Source: Limnoperna fortunei (lineage: Eukaryota; Mollusca; Bivalvia; Mytilida; Modiolidae). From it: a stretch of 64,000 nucleotides of DNA. Position numbers and translations under genes: made by a program. This document shows, piece after piece, positions 51,476-61,261 of this stretch. Numbering within the stretch: the first letter of the stretch is position 1; each line of letters begins with the position of its first letter. The stretch spans positions 93,943,756-94,007,755 of the forward strand of contig OX104112.1 of assembly GCA_944474755.1 (NCBI GenBank), given 5' to 3'. Under the pieces are notes generated by a model. The model did not search any database, was not told where the DNA came from, and saw nothing but the letters and a program-made list of their open reading frames with translations.

Positions 51476-53537
51476 TAAACATATAAATAAGTATTTCAGT
51501 CGATGTTAGAAATTTCATTGGCGTTTTATATGCTATATGTATTAAACAACTTGAAGAATGTATGTAAATCAAGAACCTATAAATCAAATACATCAAGTTA
51601 TATTAGTCCCATTGTAAATAACGACTTTGAATTACCAGATATCTACTTAATGTGAATGTCATTATGCTTGATACGTATTTCGAGATGATGAAAAATAATA
51701 AATATATTCCCATACCTAAAACTCTATAATAAATGTTTCACTTGTATACGAAATTTATAGATTTTTGCACTTTATACAGTTTGTACTCTTGCGATTAATT
51801 TTTGCCTGGTAATTACATGTACCAGCTGATAAATCGTGTGATAATTTATAGTCAATGCAATACCGGCGATCCATCAAGGAGCTATACACCCCCCTTCCGC
51901 CTCGTTTTCACCAATTGTCGTACGTACAATACTATCATATGAAAGAAATATACATATTCAAACAAAACAAACCACTTTACTCCAGGTTCACTATTGCCAG
52001 TTTAATCTGCCACATGTTTTATATATATTACAGAAATGAAAAACAAAGTCTCGACTAATGTAATTAATCGGACCAGAGGCCAATTACACTTCGGACTAAT
52101 GCCCTTTCGAATTATAGTCCTTTCGGACCATTAAACGTACAACCCACTGATTCACTAAGTGGCATCCATAAGTTAAATGTTCAGATCGAACGATACACAA
52201 AACACACAAGCCGAAGATCGACTTTGGTACTAATGTATTAGAAGATTAATATCACTTCGTTTTAGTTTTTCCTACTTATAGTCGCTTATCTCTCGGTGCA
52301 TGTGCGCTGCCATTAATGAGTCACTTGGTGCGTCAGCCAATAGTATTCACGAATAAATACTGATTATCAATAACCAACACAGGTAAAAGTATATATTATA
52401 TTTATATATTTTTGTTTTTAAAATGGCTAGTCTAGGGAAGTACAAGGATAGTGGTAGTGATTTTTGTGCAGCAAATAGTTGTACAAAAGATAGGGCTAAT
52501 TGTTCAAGAACAATTAGAAAGGTCTTTCCCAGATTCCTGTAAGAATTCCTGTAATTTTTCGTCAGATATTGTTTTAAACTTGACTACATAGGTTGCTGGG
52601 CCATTTTTTTTAGGTGGAATAGATTATTTCCGTGGTCCTCAGTAAAACGATACATGGTTGTCAAGAACTTTTGTGGCTGTTGCTAAGGACAAGATGCCAC
52701 TTCCGGTTATAAAATGACATATTTTAGTAAAGTACATCATCCTGATTTTAAAAAATATATGGTTGCTAAGGACTTTTTCTAATGGTTACCTGGTTGCTAT
52801 GGTATGACCTTGACCCTTCACCTTTGAAAATGGCCTCAAATTGAAGGCATTGACTCGGTGATCATGTTAACCAATATGTTTACTATATTATCTCTAACTG
52901 TTTTCAAGTTGTATGAAAAAAACTGATTAACCGAAATGAGTCAAGGGCTCGAACTCGAAAACGGTTCATGGCACAGTTTCGGACAAATGTATCAAATGAG
53001 GGTCTTGATGAGAGGAATATTTCTGCCATTTATTGTCTTCTTCTATCTTTTATAGTTTTTTGAGTTGTAATGATAACAATATTCGAGGCCTAAGATCGAG
53101 GTCACTTCTGAACTTTGACTATTGAGATTCAACTGATACAGCTCGCCTCCGCTAGTCAGAAATTTTTTGCCAAATTATGTCATAAAGCTGTCTCAAAAGT
53201 TTCTCAACATTTGTCACTTTTCAGTTTTATTGTATCTGTTATAGTTCCAGAGATTATGCGATAACAAGGTTTTCGGTGTTTGGGAAGATAACTCCGTAAA
53301 GAAAAATATTTCGGTATCACTAAGTGAATTCCGAATAGACAAAAACTTGTCGCGAAAGACCAAAATGATATGTCGCGTACTCTGAAAGCTGTTTGGTTTG
53401 AAAGTTAAGCGGGGAAAAAGAAAAAAGAAAAATAATCCGAACAAAAACAATAAGGTCTTCCAATGGAAGTGGAAAAGACCTTAATAATCGCCGTAAATTA
53501 AACGAATGGAAGCTATCTGTTTGTGATGTACTTGCAC
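51476..53537. other. Non-coding; diffuse decayed repeats
   Basis: 52640-52830 contains repeated ATGGTTGCTAAGGAC / TGGTTACCTGGTTGCTA words and TGACCTTGACC, probably an old repeat. 52070-52130 has TTCGGAC words similar to the 16-bp minisatellite at 57258. No gene is seen. Confidence 0.4.
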
Positions 53538-53655
53538 AAAAACATGAAGTCCGAGAATCCTTTTAACGCTTTTTTAGACTTTTATCGGGGCGTGGAAACA
53601 TCAAAGTCTAAAAAAGCGTTGGACGGCAGAGGATTCTCGGACTAAAAACATGAAG
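53538..53655. mobile_element. 94-96 bp foldback element with 10-12 bp direct repeats
   Basis: AGTCCGAGAATCC (53548-53560) pairs with GGATTCTCGGACT (53631-53643), and inner arms AACGCTTTTTTAGACTT and AAGTCTAAAAAAGCGTT pair as well. AAAAACATGAAG lies on both sides (53538-53549 and 53644-53655), a target-site duplication of 10 to 12 bp depending on where the element starts. Confidence 0.8.
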
Positions 53656-54023
53656 ACTGTGCTTATTTTGTTCCATACGAATTTCATACATGTATAATGC
53701 CTTCAAAATTTGAAATGAGGGTTCAGTAGATAAAGGCATTAAACAAAACAAAAAAACTCTTCGACAAAGTATTTCTGTTTTTCAAATATTTCTCCGAGAC
53801 GGTGTCGCGCAAACGACGTAGATTACATGATGAAGATGCATGTTCCTCTATGGAAACTAACATGACAAAATATCTCGAAAAAAGTACATATACTTGCACA
53901 GAAAACGTACGGGTGTCTAACCGTGAGGACAGCTTGTTAAAAAAAAACATTTCGTGTGTCCGCGGAGACAAATCGTACACTATCGGCCGAAAAGGGAGCT
54001 CAGGTTAAAACAAAAACGGGAAC
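53656..54023. other. Short unassigned stretch
   Basis: Overlapping ORFs on both strands (53723-53980 minus, 53802-54008 plus) have no recognised domain. Confidence 0.3.
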
Positions 54024-54592
54024 ATAAACTACGAAAGCCCAGAAGGCTCATTCGAGATTCGAGAATCGAAATTCGATATTCGAGATTCGAAATTCGATAT
54101 TCGAGATTCGAAATTCGATATTCGAGATTCGAAATTCGAAATTCAATATAGTTATAACCAATCAGATTGCGTGTAACATAATCGTCTACCAATCAGAATA
54201 GTTCTTATATATTGGAGATTCGAGATTCGAAATTCGAAATTCAATATAGTTTTAGCCAATCAGATTGCGTGTGACATAATCTCTACCAATCAGAATTCCT
54301 TGGTTATATCGCAACTATATAAAATTTGGTTGAGTAGTTTTAGGGGAGTTAAAGCGAAAACCATGATTATTGAGGATTACTGAAAATTCAAAGTTCAAAG
54401 AGCCATAACTACCATATAAATTTAGGAATCAACAATTCCTGATAATATGCACAACTACATATTTGGTGTACTAGTTACATACCAAGTTTCATAAAATTTT
54501 GAATAGTGCTGAGTAGTTCCAGAGGATTTGTGCTGACAAGATAATTAATGGGTATTTTCAGCACATTTCTAGGTTCAAATGGCCAAAATAAG

Positions 54593-54747
54593 CCAGTGGC
54601 GGATCAAGAAATTTCGAAAAAAGGGGGGGGGGGAGGGCACTGACTGGCCAAGGGGGCCAACTTTTGTCATGCTTCAATGATTTCCTATATATGCAACCAA
54701 ATTTTTCCGTCAAAAGGGAGGGCCCCCACTGGATCCACCCCTGATAG
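54593..54747. mobile_element. Nested MITE, CAGTGGCGGATC type
   Basis: CAGTGGCGGATC at the left and GGATCCACCCCTG at the right are imperfect inverted termini. The body has G-rich and C-rich runs (GGGGGGGGGGAGGGC, GGGAGGGCCCCC). It interrupts one internal unit of the 54030-55417 element. Confidence 0.55.
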
Positions 54748-55204
54748 CCCCCACACAAAATTTGAGGACCAAAATGCCCTGGTAGTATGCACAACTAAAT
54801 ATGTTGTACCTACTATATACCAAGTTTTGTAAAACTCCATAAAGTTTTTTTTTAAAGGAGTAGCTCCGACAAGATGATAAATGAGTATTTTCAGCAAATT
54901 TTAAGTTCAAAGGGCCATAACTTCCACGAAAATTTGAAGATTCCCTGGCAACATGCACAACTACATATGGTGTACTTCCTACACACCAAGTTTTTGTTGA
55001 ATTACGTTCTACATGTACATTCTTGTTCTTGATTTGTAAAATCAAGATGTTATTGAGAACTGAATTAATTTGATTAAATAACAACTAAAGCTTATAAATT
55101 ATATTTTTTTAACAAAACCATGTTGAACACAGTCATTCTTTGACAAATATGTCGACGGTTAAAACCCCAAATAAAAATAAAAGCACATGGATACATTTAT
55201 ATAC

Positions 55205-55331
55205 AATCTAATTAAAATTAAATCTTTCACAACCCCCTCCCCCTTTTTGTTATTGTCGCTCTGAAGGATCTTCACGGCGACAATTGCAAAAAAAGTGGGG
55301 AGCTAGTGAAAGATTTAATTTTAATTAGATT
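55205..55331. repeat. Perfect 26-bp inverted repeat
   Basis: 55205-55230 (AATCTAATTAAAATTAAATC..) and 55306-55331 are exact reverse complements. The loop is itself partly self-complementary (CCCCCTTTTTGTTATTGTCG with GCGACAATTGCAAAAAAAGT). Confidence 0.85.
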
Positions 55332-55423
55332 CGTTTATATAAGAACTACTCTGATTTCGAATCTCGAATTTCGAATCTCGAATTTCGAATATCGAATGAG
55401 CCATCTTGGCTTTCGTAATAAAC

Positions 55424-57240
55424 TACACTTCTACACTTGGCAGCACAAACTAACAGTTACTCGCTCCTGTACACAGGGCTGACAAAGAATTTGCTTTTCA
55501 CATTAACAGACATTTCAGATGGATGTAGATGATTAAATGTTTTTAGTTTTGATGCGACTTGGACTGAACTTGTTTTTTATGATTATTTTAAGCCTTATGT
55601 TTGATATTTAGCCAGTAAAATCTTCTCTTGGATACATCTGTACTTGCACAGATACTAAATAACTTAGTTTCATGGTTACTGAGTGAAACAATTCACTGTT
55701 TGCACTGAATCTTGTAGGGAGAATTTTCCCACAACTTCTGTTATCATATATTGTGACTAAACTTAAAACTTGAAAACTAGAGTCAATACGTTTACTAACT
55801 GCAAATCGCACATTAACGAGAAATATCCTGTAGTAATAGTACCCTTGGACAGATTTTCAAAGCATTCGAGGGACGCAAAAGTGCTAAATTGATTGTTTAA
55901 AAGAGTGGCGATGATGTCATGGCAGATAAGGGGTTAACAATTGACGATTTACCACACCCAACCCGTCAAGTTAAGTTAAATATGAATTCTTTCACAAGTT
56001 TCAACCGTCGAATCGCCCATGTAAGGATGAATGTAAAAAGAGCTTGACAGTTAATAAAATTTTGTAACAGTGCCTATTGATTGTTTCAAACATTTCGACG
56101 ACATTTAAGTAATTTGTTTAGCATTAGTCAATTTAAGTGGTGACATGATACGAGATGGAGGTGTGGATGATTAAATATTTGTTTTATTTTTTTTTAATTA
56201 TTACTGTATTTAATTTAAATAGTTCAAAATAACTGGTTGAAAACAGCCACAAAAATTGTAATATGAGTGTAACACAGTACTTGCAGGATGCAAATTATGA
56301 AATACAAGTTCAACGTGTATTACAAATGCATAATACAAGACAGAAGTTAAAAAATGGAGAAAAACACATTAATAAATTATAGTTATTATCCTTTTAATTA
56401 CAAAATGTAGTATGAAATGAAAGTCACCTGTTGTGGAGACTTTATAGTCATTTAGTTAATATCTACATTATTTGTAAACATGAATTAATCCCACTCAGAA
56501 ATGAGTAATAATACTACTACTAATATGCTGACAACAACTACTTTACATGGCCTCCTGCGATAATGACGATGCTACCCTTAACTAAGGGAGATAATTGAAA
56601 AAAGCCCGTCTATGGATTTGTAAGAATTTCTATTTACAATTAAACTTGACCAAATAGACCCAAACTGTATATTACGAACGCTTCAAGAAAATCCCTCGAC
56701 TTAAATCTATGTAATTATATAAAAGCATATAAGACAGTTTGATTATACATTATCTCTTGGTTTGTTCTCTGCTGAATGTTTATTTTACATTGTCATATTG
56801 TTTAAATTGAACATTAATTTGATGCAATTTTGACATACGTGTTACACCATAATTCTTTTGGTGTTTTTCACAATAAACACACCCCTATCCCCGCATTCGA
56901 TTAATATAGTTGTGAAATTATATTTATTTATATTCACATCATATTAACATGATTATGGTCAACTCATACCTACGAGAAGGAACACTTTATTGTTTAATCT
57001 GATTATGAGATTGGTCAGTAGGTCTGTACAGTAGTATCCGGTAATATATACAGCTTTTTAATTTTTCAAGTTATGTACAAGGGTAGATGGATACTTAAAT
57101 GATGATCGGGAGAAAGAACAATTACATTGTTTTTTTTTATTTAGGAAGAGGGAGGGGACATTTGGAACGATCAACAAAGACAATTTAACTTGAAATCTCC
57201 AAACAAGAGACAGAAGTAGAGAAAGTTCGACAAACCAGAC
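55424..57240. other. Non-coding, nothing recognised
   Basis: AT-rich with no domain-bearing ORF on either strand. Confidence 0.4.
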
Positions 57241-57257
57241 TTTTTGGTGACATCCCG

Positions 57258-58155
57258 GTAGTCCGACAACCAATAGTCCGACAGCCCTATAGTTCGACAG
57301 CCCATTGGTCCGACAACCCAATAGTCCGACAATGCGTGCATATGCAATTATTATAACCTTTAGGCAGAATCCAAAGAACAATAAACGTTTTATAAATGCA
57401 AACCTAACTAAGTTGGTTGTTTGGTAGGAATTTCTTAATGTTAGGAATACTAGCTATTATTTGGTTATATTACATGTATATATTGCAGGGAATGTGTATA
57501 GTTAGGGCTTACGCGTAATCCCTAAATATTCAGGGATTACGTGTAATCGCTAAATTGCTTGGGGATTACATGTAATCCCTAATTTTTACCAGGGAGTACA
57601 TGAAATCCCTGGTTTTTTACATTGTGCTTTTTCATTTGTTTTCATCATGAAAATACTTAAAAGATTACACATAATCCCTAATTACACACAAGCCCTGTAA
57701 CATACATGTATATACATTTGTAATTAGTGCTTTATATGGTTATTAATCGCTTCGAACACCAGTACTAAGACCGGGTTATTATTGTTACAGTGACTTCCTG
57801 TTTGGGGCCAAAGGGGGGGGGGGGGCATTCGTGTCCAATAAACGTATTCCTTCTTTATTTATTATTTATTTACGTTTTTTAGGGCGTACAAGACCAACTT
57901 ACAAACCCGCTAAACCTGAACGTAAATTAAATATGAAACAGACCCAAACGCTATATATACATGTATTCCGGTATGTAGGCGGAGCATAGAAATTATATAT
58001 ATATTTTTTTAATTATCGAATTTCGGTCCGACCTAATATGAGATGATTCGTTAGACTCTTGTGGGTTGTCGGACTGTTGGGCTGTCGGACTAATGGGTTG
58101 TCGGACTATCGGGTTGTCGGACCATTGGTTGTCGGACTATTGGGCTGTCGAACTA
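57258..58155. mobile_element. Element with 16-bp minisatellite inverted ends
   Basis: Five copies of a 16-bp unit close to TAGTCCGACAACCCAA run from 57258 to 57332 (spacing 15-16 bp). Six inverted copies (TTGGGTTGTCGGACTA type) run from 58062 to 58155. The 730 bp between has no coding capacity. This foldback layout suggests a single mobile unit; no target duplication was recognised. Confidence 0.65.
57509..57700. repeat. GGGATTACATGTAATCCC palindromic repeats
   Basis: Four or five degenerate copies of a self-complementary word (GGGATTACATGTAATCCCT) alternate with CAGGGATT/AATCCCTA half-sites between the inverted minisatellites. Confidence 0.65.
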
Positions 58156-59160
58156 CAGACATGTATCCGACTTTTTACCCCCTGGGACCTTCCACTGTGA
58201 TTGGCAAAAATTGATACATCAACAGAGACCGACTTTTCCAATAGAAAACACACCAAAAAATTTTGGTGTTTTAATTCACTAAATGAGCGAGATATCGTAA
58301 TACAATACCAGAAAGAAACTAAATTAAAATCGAATGGACTTTTCTACTACTGGGAATAGTTTTGATAGTAATAAACTTTTAAAATGGAAAATGCAGTAAC
58401 CTTAGGGTTTATCAAGATAAATGGGACAATTATGCAACATATATCACTATATAGCAAACTATATCACCTGAGCTTTGAATATTTGGCAAAAAGGTTTAGA
58501 ATTTACTTGAAAATATATACTTTCAAAAAGGAACTTGCCAGATACCCATCCTGTTTCTGTTTTCATCAAATATCCGATGTGCGACGTGGAATGGATACTG
58601 TCACAATACAAATACTGTGTTTCAATTGCACAAAAAGCTTCTAATATAGTATTAATTCTCACAGATCGTGAAAAACTGACATCAAAGGACGGAACAGTAT
58701 ATTTTACAATGCCAATCCCTTTTGTCAGATATTTAAAGTATCAAAGGGAGAGAAACTTTTAAAGAAATAAAAGATGAATGTCATGTATTTCTTATATGTT
58801 AATTTGGAGTAAATGTTTCAAAGAAATTATATTTTACATAGATTTTATAGGTAATCTTAAAAATAAGTTTTTCCCATAACCTGTTACTGTTTAAAGCACT
58901 CATGAAAATTGTGGACATAATATCCTAGGCTTTAACAGATTCCTAAATCATTAGTCTGATTATTATTTTTTTTTAAAGAAATTTTGTTACTTCCCGATTT
59001 TTTTAATGGCGTGGACATATATGGGTGTAATAATTGCTAATAAATAAATATGTAAGTATAAATGTTCACCATAAATTGATGAAAACAACATGTAATGAAA
59101 CTTCTTTTAATAACAGAAAATACATATAATTATTGCATATCAGTAAATAAATTAGAAATA
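58156..59160. other. Non-coding, nothing recognised
   Basis: AT-rich; overlapping short ORFs at 58384-58762 in two frames and the opposite strand have no domain I recognise. Confidence 0.35.
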
Positions 59161-59162
59161 AA

Positions 59163-59739
59163 GTGTTGGGATGCCAACACAGAAGTCGCCCCAAATCCCC
59201 ATGGATAGTATTGCTTTCCACTCAGGACTTTAAAATGTACCTACACATCAAGTTTGACACGTTTTTGGCGGCCATTTTGAAACCTACGGTCGAAAAAAAA
59301 AATTCCGAACGTGGAGTTCCATCTGGGGAACTTAAATCTACCTCCATACCAAATTTTTTTGCAATCGGAGCACGTTAAATTTCATCGAGATTGGATAAAG
59401 TTGAAAATTATACACATTTTCCGCCGCCATTTTGAAACGCTATGTCGGAAAAAAATTTCAAAGGTAGCGTTTCACTCGAAATACAAAAATATACCTCCAT
59501 ACCAAATTTCGTTGAAATCGGACCACTGGAAGTTTTTTTTCCATTTTTGAGTAGGTGGCCATTTTAAAATTGACTGTTGACTGCACCCCTCCATATGTCG
59601 ATCTACAACTGTGCCAAGTTTCATTGGATTCTATTAAGGCATCTCTGAGAAATGTGTCGGACAATTTCACGGTCTAGAAAAGGTGAAACCGGAATATGTG
59701 CAAAACAATAAGTCGCCAAAACTTCGTTTTCGGCGACTT
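59163..59739. mobile_element. 577-bp non-autonomous element with terminal hairpins
   Basis: It begins with GTGTTGGGATGCCAACAC (hairpin) and AGAAGTCGCC, and ends AAGTCGCCAAAACTTCGTTT plus TCGGCGACTT (hairpin 59710-59739). Inside, a unit with ACCTCCATACCAAATTT and GGCCATTTTGAAA is repeated about twice. Non-coding. Confidence 0.55.
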
Positions 59740-59750
59740 AATTAGTACAT

Positions 59751-60300
59751 TTGATTGGTTAACAACCGATCAGCTATACAAGATATAAAAGCTAGCGGTC
59801 CGATTTTCTGATATCCGTCCGACATTAAGGTGTCGGTGTAGGACGTAAAAAACTCCCAAACAATCAATTTTCTTATATGGACAGTCCATATCAGAAAATC
59901 ACCGCTACAACTATGGTATAAATTTTAAAGTTCTTTCCCTTCCTTTTTTTATTTTTTCAATAAAATGGTTAGTAAAAATTCAACACACAACACAAAAAAT
60001 ACTATATGAAGAAAAACAGACCTTTTGTCCACCCCACCCCCCCCCCCCAAAAAAAAAGAAAAAGGAAAAAAATTATAGGCGCAGATTTATCAATGGATTA
60101 ACGATTATTCAATGCAATAAACAGAAAAGTTGATGTTGCTAATGGAAATATCACAAGATTTGGACAGCCCTTGGGTCATGATATGGACAAGAAACTGATA
60201 TGACCCTGGCCATTGGCTCGTGCCATATCAGTTTCTTGGTCCATATCACGACCCTTTAGCAGTCCAAATTTTGTGATATTGCCATCAGCATCATAAACTA
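59751..60300 (+). mobile_element. Internally deleted relative of the Crypton-type element
   Basis: Left edge and right edge match those of 22280-25020 but the recombinase gene is absent. The left hairpin (59795-59906) is rearranged, with an inserted TCCGACATTAAGGTGTCGG hairpin. A C-run lies at 60034-60049. The right part carries a large extra hairpin (60130-60294). Confidence 0.65.
60130..60294. repeat. About 80-bp-arm imperfect hairpin
   Basis: Left arm 60130-60207 (TTGATGTTGCTAATGGAAAT, ATCACAAGATTTGGACAG, GATATGGAC, AAGAAACTGATATG) and right arm 60220-60294 are inverted copies with several mismatches. The single-arm equivalent is at 24964-25010. Confidence 0.8.
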
Positions 60301-60774
60301 TTCTGTAAATATAAGTTCTATCGTTCTACGATTAATAGGCTTTCCCCTTAATGAGATTAAAAGTAACACTACCTGCATTAAATTTGTTTGAAATTTGACC
60401 TTAAACGACAGTGGTAATTTGACATTAAAAATTAACATATATTCAATATAAATTAAAATAGGAAAGGTCAAACTAATGAATATTATGATGCTGACCTTCG
60501 ATATATTCAAGTCGAAGCTATATCCAAATATAAACAAGTAAAGAAAACAATTCAGAATATTTTAAAATGAAAAAGGTCATAAAATACGACTTGTGCATAC
60601 AATATAGCATTGTTGAATATGGAAATTAATATGATGAATGTCGCATGAAGGTCTGAAGGTAAATTTCCAATATATTAGAAGCAAAACGATGAATAAAAAT
60701 TAATTTTAAATAAGAAAACTTTTATGAAATGATATTTTTACAGAAGAAAATGACAATGGTGAATGTCTTAATGA
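60301..60774. other. Non-coding, nothing recognised
   Basis: AT-rich without repeats or domains. Confidence 0.35.
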
Positions 60775-61165
60775 AAAATCAAAATAGCGATCTTCATCTA
60801 CTAGAAAGTGTGCAGCTTCGCGCCGATAGATTGATTACAAATGACTATAAACATGAAAATAGTGTCACCGAAATGATAAATAGCTTAGATTAGGTTGGAA
60901 ACCACTAGCTAAACGTCGTCAAGAAATACCTCTCGTACTTTTGTATAAAATCTTGAACGACATGGTAGTGCTACTTGTACCCACTGACCCATTTGATTTG
61001 TACATAAACTCACGAAAATGAAGAAAGTTCAACTCAAAAGCATTGAATCATATACATTGTAACACAGATATTTTCAAAAACTTAAATGATTGGAGTTCTT
61101 TTGCAGACAAATGTGTTACATCTAAAACTTTTTACTTTAATTTAAAAAAGAATTACAAACTTTAG
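60775..61165 (+). pseudogene. LINE C-terminal fragment, third LINE type
   Basis: Frame segments read VQLRADRLITNDYKHENSV, then GWKPLAKRRQEIPLVLLYKI, LNDMVVL and FKNLNDWSS, the C-terminal third of an invertebrate non-LTR RT ORF. It is short, frameshifted and stops before the second satellite array. Confidence 0.6.
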
Positions 61166-61189
61166 ACCAAACACCAGCTCAGCGCGATT

Positions 61190-61258
61190 AACATCAGCTC
61201 GTTCTCCCCAACTCAAAGACATCAGCTCGCTCTCCACAACTCAAGGACATCAGTTCAT
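61190..61258 (+). repeat. 28-bp tandem repeat at satellite edge
   Basis: ACATCAGCTCG(T/C)TCTCC and CAACTCAA(A/G)G occur twice in tandem, with a third partial unit (ACATCAGTTCATTTTC) running into the satellite. Confidence 0.7.
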
Positions 61259-61261
61259 TTT

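Larger units (their letters stand above)
54030..55417. mobile_element. 1.39 kb TIR element with ATTCGA minisatellite arms and 6-bp TSD
   Basis: TACGAAAGCCCAGAAGGCTC at 54030 is matched in inverted orientation by GAGCCATCTTGGCTTTCGTA ending 55417. ATAAAC flanks both ends (54024-54029, 55418-55423). Next to each TIR lie (ATTCGAGATTCGAA)n arrays in opposite orientation (54051-54140 and 55357-55398). A 95-bp duplication (54118-54300) and three diverged internal units (GTTCAAA..GCCATAACT, near 54395, 54570 and 54905) follow. No transposase seen. Confidence 0.8.

Noticed and set aside
54558..55084. Overlapping minus-strand ORFs of 70-124 codons
   Set aside because: They cross the nested MITE and internal repeats of a non-coding element.
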